Source: an uncultured Porphyromonadaceae bacterium
GTDB taxonomy: Bacteria; Bacteroidota; Bacteroidia; Bacteroidales; Muribaculaceae
Length of the DNA: 16,496 nt
Direction: 5' to 3'
NCBI GenBank assembly: GCA_900548875.1
Contig: URMA01000066.1
Location: forward strand, 1-16,496
The notes beneath the pieces are model-generated. The model searched no databases, had not been told where the DNA came from, and saw only the letters and a program-made list of their open reading frames with translations. Position numbers and translations under genes: made by a program. Below are positions 14,782-16,496 of this stretch, piece by piece (the stretch's first letter is position 1; the number at the start of each line of letters is the position of its first letter).

Positions 14782-15198
14782 TTATTTGTTTTTAAGTGAT
14801 TCTACAAATTTATCGATGAGCGGCAGGCATTCTTCCGCTGTCCGGCAGGCGGAGCAGAGCTTTTCCACCGGGCAGATGCCGTCGCCCTTGCGGTTGATGA
14901 TGTGCGGCACCAGAAGGCCGTAGGTCACTTCCACCGCATTGTCGCGCAGCAGTTCCAGAGCCGGTTCGCTAATGGTCAGTGCGTGTACCCGACGAACACC
15001 GCCGGCAACCATCAGCGCCGCCGCCCCTTTGCCCACCACTTTGTCGGCGAGCATGGCACTGTCGAGCAGGTGTTCGGGCGCATGGTAGAGTGCGTGAAGG
15101 TCGGCCACGCCCCGTTGTGTGAACGTGTGCCGCTGACCGTCTTTTTCCAGCACCAGCGAATAGTTGCCTTCCGTCAGTATCCGTATCAGTTCTTCCAT
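14782..15198 (-). CDS. DUF1893 (TM1506-like) protein with C-terminal four-cysteine motif
   Basis: A 138-residue soluble protein with no signal peptide or membrane helix. Residues 1 to about 100 fit DUF1893/TM1506 (SLVLEKDG, KVVGKGAAALMVAGGVRRVHALTISEPAL), a small fold related to cytidine deaminases but without a demonstrated activity. The tail carries C109, C115, C118 and C124 spaced C-x5-C-x2-C-x5-C, which looks able to bind Zn or an Fe-S cluster. The ATG overlaps the stop codon of the upstream reductase by one base (TGATG), so translation is probably coupled, and the ECF-S-like gene follows after 4 nt. This links it to an iron-sulfur aldo/keto reductase and a transport pair. The family call is fairly firm; no function is proposed. 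Confidence 0.8.
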   Translation of the reverse strand: MEELIRILTEGNYSLVLEKDGQRHTFTQRGVADLHALYHAPEHLLDSAMLADKVVGKGAAALMVAGGVRRVHALTISEPALELLRDNAVEVTYGLLVPHIINRKGDGICPVEKLCSACRTAEECLPLIDKFVESLKNK

Positions 15199-16496
15199 CA
15201 GAGAGTGTCCTGTTTCAGTTGTTCAATGAACGCATTGATGCGGTGCAGTTCGTGAGGAATCTCGATGCTCTGCGGGCAGTGGGAAATACATTGTCCGCAT
15301 CCGATGCAGTGGTCTGCCTGACGGATTTTCGGCACGGCACGGTCGTAGCTTATCAGATAGGCACGGCGCGCCTGTTCGTAGTTCTCGTCTTTGCTGCTCC
15401 GCGGCACGTTGCCTTCGTTGACACATTTGTTGTAGTGGAGCAGAACGGCAGGAATGTCAATACCGTAAGGGCAGGGCATGCAGTATTTGCAGTCGTTGCA
15501 CGGCACTGTGGGGTATTTCTTGATAAGCTGAGCCGTTTCTTCCAGAAATACGTAGTCGTCTTCGGTCAGCGGCACAAGCGGAGAATAGGTGCGGATATTG
15601 TCCTGCAGGTGTTCCATGTAGGTCATGCCACTCAACACGGTGAGCACCTCTTTTGGAGAACCGGCAAAACGGAATGCCCACGAAGCGACGCTGTCCTCCG
15701 GACGGCGTTGTTTCAGGCGTGCCACGATGTGCTGCGGCAGGTTGGAAAGGCGGCCGCCCAGCAGCGGTTCCATGATGATGGCCTGGATGTTGCGTTTCTT
15801 CAGCTCGCCCAGCAGATATTCCGCATTGACGTTCGCTCCTGAAGCGTGGAGCCAGTCCACGTAATTCAGTTGAATCTGCACGAAATCCCAATGTACCTTG
15901 TCGTCCATAGCCAGCACATGGTCAAAAATGTCCTGTGTGCCGTGGAACGAAAAGCCGAGATTGCGGATGCGGCCCGCCTCACGTTCCTTGACGAGATAGT
16001 CGAGCATGCCGTTGTCGATGTAGCGGGCATTGAATGTCTCCATGCCGCCGTTGCCGATGGAGTGGAGCAGATAGTAGTCGATATAGTCCGTTTGCAGGTC
16101 GATGAACGACTGCTTGTACATTTTGATGGATGCCTCGCGTGTCCACACCTTGAAGTTCGACAGTTTGGTGGCAATATAGTAGGAATTGCGCGGATAGCGT
16201 TTCAGCGCGATGCCCGTGCTCTTTTCCGACCAGCCCTGCACGTAGGCAGGCGACGTGTCGAAGTAGTTTACGCCGTGCTTGATGGCATAGTCCACCAGTT
16301 CGTTGACGGCATCCTGGTCAATCATGTCGCCCTTGCCGTCGGGGGCGGGAACTGTCGGCCAGCGCATGCAGCCGTAGCCCAGCAGCGAAACGCGGTCGTT
16401 CTTTTTGTTCGACGTGCGGTAGGTCATCTTTCCCGTCGGTACGGGTTGCGTGGCATTGGTGTCGAGTGTGCTGCCGTCTTTCGGCTTGCACCCGTA
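15198..16496 (-). CDS. Exported aldo/keto reductase with two [4Fe-4S] ferredoxin motifs (5' end missing)
   Basis: The minus-strand frame stays open past the Met at 16427 to the window edge. The extra codons read YGCKPKDGSTLDTNATQP then VPTGK, so the Met is internal. Relatives carry a twin-arginine/lipoprotein signal here, and the edge cysteine may be the lipidation site. Numbering from the Met: an aldo/keto reductase barrel at about 1-290 with the tetrad D57, Y62, K88 and H122 (NYFDTSPAY, ATKLSNF, LLHSIG), then two ferredoxin motifs, C310-x2-C-x2-C-x3-C319-P and C374-x2-C-x2-C-x3-C384-P. It probably reduces or oxidises a carbonyl/alcohol substrate and exchanges electrons with a membrane or periplasmic partner. 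It is the first visible gene of the four-gene operon and overlaps DUF1893 by one base. Substrate unknown. Confidence 0.88.
   Translation of the reverse strand, partial: YGCKPKDGSTLDTNATQPVPTGKMTYRTSNKKNDRVSLLGYGCMRWPTVPAPDGKGDMIDQDAVNELVDYAIKHGVNYFDTSPAYVQGWSEKSTGIALKRYPRNSYYIATKLSNFKVWTREASIKMYKQSFIDLQTDYIDYYLLHSIGNGGMETFNARYIDNGMLDYLVKEREAGRIRNLGFSFHGTQDIFDHVLAMDDKVHWDFVQIQLNYVDWLHASGANVNAEYLLGELKKRNIQAIIMEPLLGGRLSNLPQHIVARLKQRRPEDSVASWAFRFAGSPKEVLTVLSGMTYMEHLQDNIRTYSPLVPLTEDDYVFLEETAQLIKKYPTVPCNDCKYCMPCPYGIDIPAVLLHYNKCVNEGNVPRSSKDENYEQARRAYLISYDRAVPKIRQADHCIGCGQCISHCPQSIEIPHELHRINAFIEQLKQDTL

Noticed and set aside
13697..14795. Two + strand open frames (184 and 205 codons) over the MATE and ECF-S-like genes
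   Set aside because: They are opposite-frame shadows; composition is Gln/His/Arg-rich and unlike any family, while the minus strand reads as membrane proteins.
15219..15842. 207-codon + strand open frame over the aldo/keto reductase
   Set aside because: It is the complement of a well-conserved enzyme with its catalytic tetrad and ferredoxin motifs.

Overview
The window comes from a Bacteroidota chromosome, most likely order Bacteroidales. The support is: promoter elements matching the TTTG-N19-TAnnTTTG pattern typical of Bacteroidetes; a C-terminal domain resembling the type A type IX secretion (T9SS) sorting domain; a surface-type lipoprotein in a Xus-like TonB iron-uptake locus; an OMP_b-brl_3-like barrel protein; and a Tat/lipoprotein-type ferredoxin-containing aldo/keto reductase. 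Genus cannot be fixed. The T9SS-type sorting domain argues against Bacteroides in the narrow sense and fits T9SS-bearing relatives better.

Left part (1-3851, + strand): the 3' end of a secreted PKD-repeat protein with a sorting domain and terminator; then a visibly AT-richer gene for a DUF4062 / GHKL-ATPase (COG2865-like) / winged-helix protein, the best candidate for an undescribed defence or regulatory function; then a stand-alone argB with its own terminator.

Middle (3852-8982, + strand): a three-gene operon with gaps of 18 and 23 bp: TonB-dependent receptor, DUF4374-type surface lipoprotein and PepSY inner-membrane protein. This is the order and composition of the xusABC xenosiderophore system. 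The receptor would take ferric siderophore across the outer membrane, the lipoprotein would capture it at the surface, and the PepSY protein would act at the inner membrane, possibly in reduction or release. The operon ends at a hairpin shared with a convergent 50-residue YqaE/Pmp3 membrane protein gene (9058-9210, minus), which has a very good promoter.

Right part (9211-16496): an orphan outer-membrane beta-barrel protein (+) converges on a FucP-like sugar/H+ symporter gene (minus) broken by a frameshift in its family signature. Next is an unusual intergenic repeat block of TTTACRG heptads and telomere-like GGGTTA repeats, with two inverted-repeat pairs interleaved in A-B-A'-B' order. Last is a tightly packed minus-strand operon read from the right edge: exported Fe-S aldo/keto reductase (5' end outside the window), DUF1893 protein, six-helix ECF S-like membrane protein and MATE exporter.

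No rRNA, tRNA, CRISPR array, transposase or integrase was seen. The strongest leads for something undescribed are the DUF4062-ATPase gene, the interleaved repeat block and the reductase/DUF1893/ECF-S/MATE operon.
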